Part shown: positions 4,586 to 5,894 of the stretch, one piece after another
Position numbering within the stretch: the stretch's first letter is position 1
Layout of the letters: each line of letters begins with the position of its first letter
From: Leptolyngbya sp. SIO4C5
GTDB taxonomy: Bacteria; Cyanobacteriota; Cyanobacteriia; Phormidesmidales; Phormidesmidaceae
DNA length: 5,894 nt
Assembly (NCBI GenBank): GCA_010671965.1
Contig: JAAHIC010000314.1
Span: 1-5,894, forward strand
Direction: 5' to 3'
Notes under the pieces: generated by a model
Database searches by the model: none
Seen by the model: the letters and a program-made list of their open reading frames with translations, nothing else
Told to the model about the DNA's origin: nothing
Position numbers and translations under genes: made by a program

Positions 4586-5894
4586 CTACTCTAGCTCTCC
4601 TTCTAAAACAGCGGCGATCGCCTTGCTCGATCGCATCCGAAACTCCTGCACGTTCACCTGACTCAGCAGGCTAAAGGCCAGCAGCATTCCCACTAGCTCA
4701 CAAAAAAAGACCAGCGCAAACGCCGGAAAAGTTTGGCTGAAAACCTGGCGTCCAATATCTAAAAGCGCGCCACCGATGAGGGTAGCGCTGGCCTGGGCTA
4801 ACGCCTGCGCTAAGCCCCAAGCTCCCACAAAGGTGCCCGCCGTCTCGGCTGCTGTTAGGTCGAGCATGAGGCTAACGGCCCCGTTGGTGAGGATGCCGGA
4901 GGCTAGGCCAAACAGCATGACGGCACTTTTAAGCAAAACCTGATCCTGAGTTAGCCCTGACAAAATTACCAGTCCGAAGCAGAAAGAAGTCAGCAGACAG
5001 CCAATCTGGGCTGTGCGCTGCTTACCCAATCGCGGCACAATCAAAAAGCCTGAGATCCCCATGCCTACCAAAATGCCGTAACCCCAAAACTGGTTGAGTC
5101 CAGCACTTTCGCCAATACTCATGCGAAAAACTTCGCGGGCGTAAGGCTCTAAGACGGGCTGTTGCAAAAACAGACTAATGGTCATCACCAGCAAAAAGCC
5201 GAAAAAGATCCCAGTTTGGCGCGAAGCCAAGAGAATTTGCAGGGCGCGTCTTAGAGTGATTTGATCTTCGCGATCGCGCAGAGAAGACCGAGACGTATAG
5301 CGAGAATATTTTTGCTCAATGCCAAACGTTGCCGCGATCCCCAGGCAGCAAACCGCGATGGGAAAGGTGATGAAAAGACGGTTAATGGCGCTCTGCAATT
5401 CGCCAGGGGCAATACCCTCCAGCATGGTCTGCCCCACCACTGCGCCGATAACGATCCCCACCATCAGCATGGCCCAAACGATCCCCACTAGCTTAGAGCG
5501 ATTGTCCTCATCAGAGACATCTACTAGCAGTGCGGTAAACGGGGTTGAACTGGCGCTAATACACAGACCATATAAAGCAAACATCAAAGCTAAAAGTCCT
5601 ACCCAGCCGTAGGTTTGAGCGCTCCAGCCCAGCGCTGCGCTAGCCCCTAGCTGCCACACTACCTGCACGGCTAAAAAGAGGCAAAATGCCTGCAGGATTA
5701 GCCCCAGCCAGATATACCCCGTCCGGTGATGGCCGCCAATAGGCCGCGCATCGGAGAGCTGACCAAACCAAATTCTGGCCGGGGCAATAAACTGATACAT
5801 GGCGATCGCGCCTGCTGCCAAGGTTCCAGGAATTTTCAGCTCAGAGATCATCACCTGGTTGAGGATGCCCAGGGTCAGCAAAGACAGTAAGCCT
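4586..5894 (-). CDS. PucC-family (BCH) major facilitator protein, 5' end cut by window
   Basis: About 435 residues of a polytopic inner-membrane protein are visible. The frame stays open to the right edge: upstream of a TTG at 5879-5881 the codons read GLLS, so the TTG is internal and the true start lies outside. The cytoplasmic loop FGQLSDARPIGGHHRTGY (visible residues about 43-60) is typical of the PucC/LhaA branch of the major facilitator superfamily. Later landmarks are STPFTALLVDVSDEDNRSK (about 116-134), a charged central loop (about 193-218), QQPVLEPYAREVF (about 244-256) and DLTAAETAGTFVGAWG (about 345-360). In purple bacteria these proteins help assemble light-harvesting complexes, perhaps by delivering bacteriochlorophyll. 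A chlorophyll-related role in a cyanobacterium is inference. The IMPase gene follows directly. Confidence 0.9.
   Translation of the reverse strand, partial: GLLSLLTLGILNQVMISELKIPGTLAAGAIAMYQFIAPARIWFGQLSDARPIGGHHRTGYIWLGLILQAFCLFLAVQVVWQLGASAALGWSAQTYGWVGLLALMFALYGLCISASSTPFTALLVDVSDEDNRSKLVGIVWAMLMVGIVIGAVVGQTMLEGIAPGELQSAINRLFITFPIAVCCLGIAATFGIEQKYSRYTSRSSLRDREDQITLRRALQILLASRQTGIFFGFLLVMTISLFLQQPVLEPYAREVFRMSIGESAGLNQFWGYGILVGMGISGFLIVPRLGKQRTAQIGCLLTSFCFGLVILSGLTQDQVLLKSAVMLFGLASGILTNGAVSLMLDLTAAETAGTFVGAWGLAQALAQASATLIGGALLDIGRQVFSQTFPAFALVFFCELVGMLLAFSLLSQVNVQEFRMRSSKAIAAVLEGELE

Noticed and set aside
5261..5612. Overlapping + strand open frames opposite the PucC-like gene
   Set aside because: They are shadows of a well-supported membrane protein; their threonine-, proline- and histidine-rich translations look like chance reading.

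Overview
The window reads as a piece of cyanobacterial chromosome. Two independent signs support this. The octamer GCGATCGC (HIP1) occurs 11 times in 5.9 kb, which is typical of many cyanobacterial genomes. The gene content also fits: a PucC-family membrane protein, a PrxQ/BCP peroxiredoxin and a Nudix protein with a hydrophobic N-terminus. I cannot place it to genus.

Layout. The left half is read on the + strand: a short, possibly incomplete reading frame (69-245) just after a perfect 19-bp inverted repeat (2-47); a 69-residue two-helix membrane protein of the LapA-domain type (275-484); biotin synthase bioB (533-1588) with its own TATAAT box; and a PPP-type metallophosphoesterase (about 1756-2514), preceded by a 167-bp gap with an operator-like dyad. 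The right half is read on the - strand: a PucC-family transporter that runs off the right edge (4586-5894), followed 7 bp later by an inositol-monophosphatase-family enzyme (3754-4578); then, after a 165-bp gap with a plausible promoter, a BCP/PrxQ peroxiredoxin (3118-3588) and, 10 bp later, a Nudix hydrolase (2652-3107). The two halves converge on 2515-2651, which holds a structured repeat of about 97 bp.

How the genes relate. Two tight pairs are probable operons: pucC-like with the IMPase, and peroxiredoxin with Nudix. The second pair makes sense as peroxide removal plus nucleotide clean-up, but that is inference. bioB stands alone, with no other biotin gene in view. The PPP phosphatase has no obvious partner.

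I do not see a new defence, mobile or biosynthetic system here. Most of the window is ordinary housekeeping content. The parts most worth a second look are non-coding: the perfect inverted repeat at the left edge with the broken-looking frame across it, the dyad upstream of the phosphatase, and the nested-palindrome repeat between the convergent genes.
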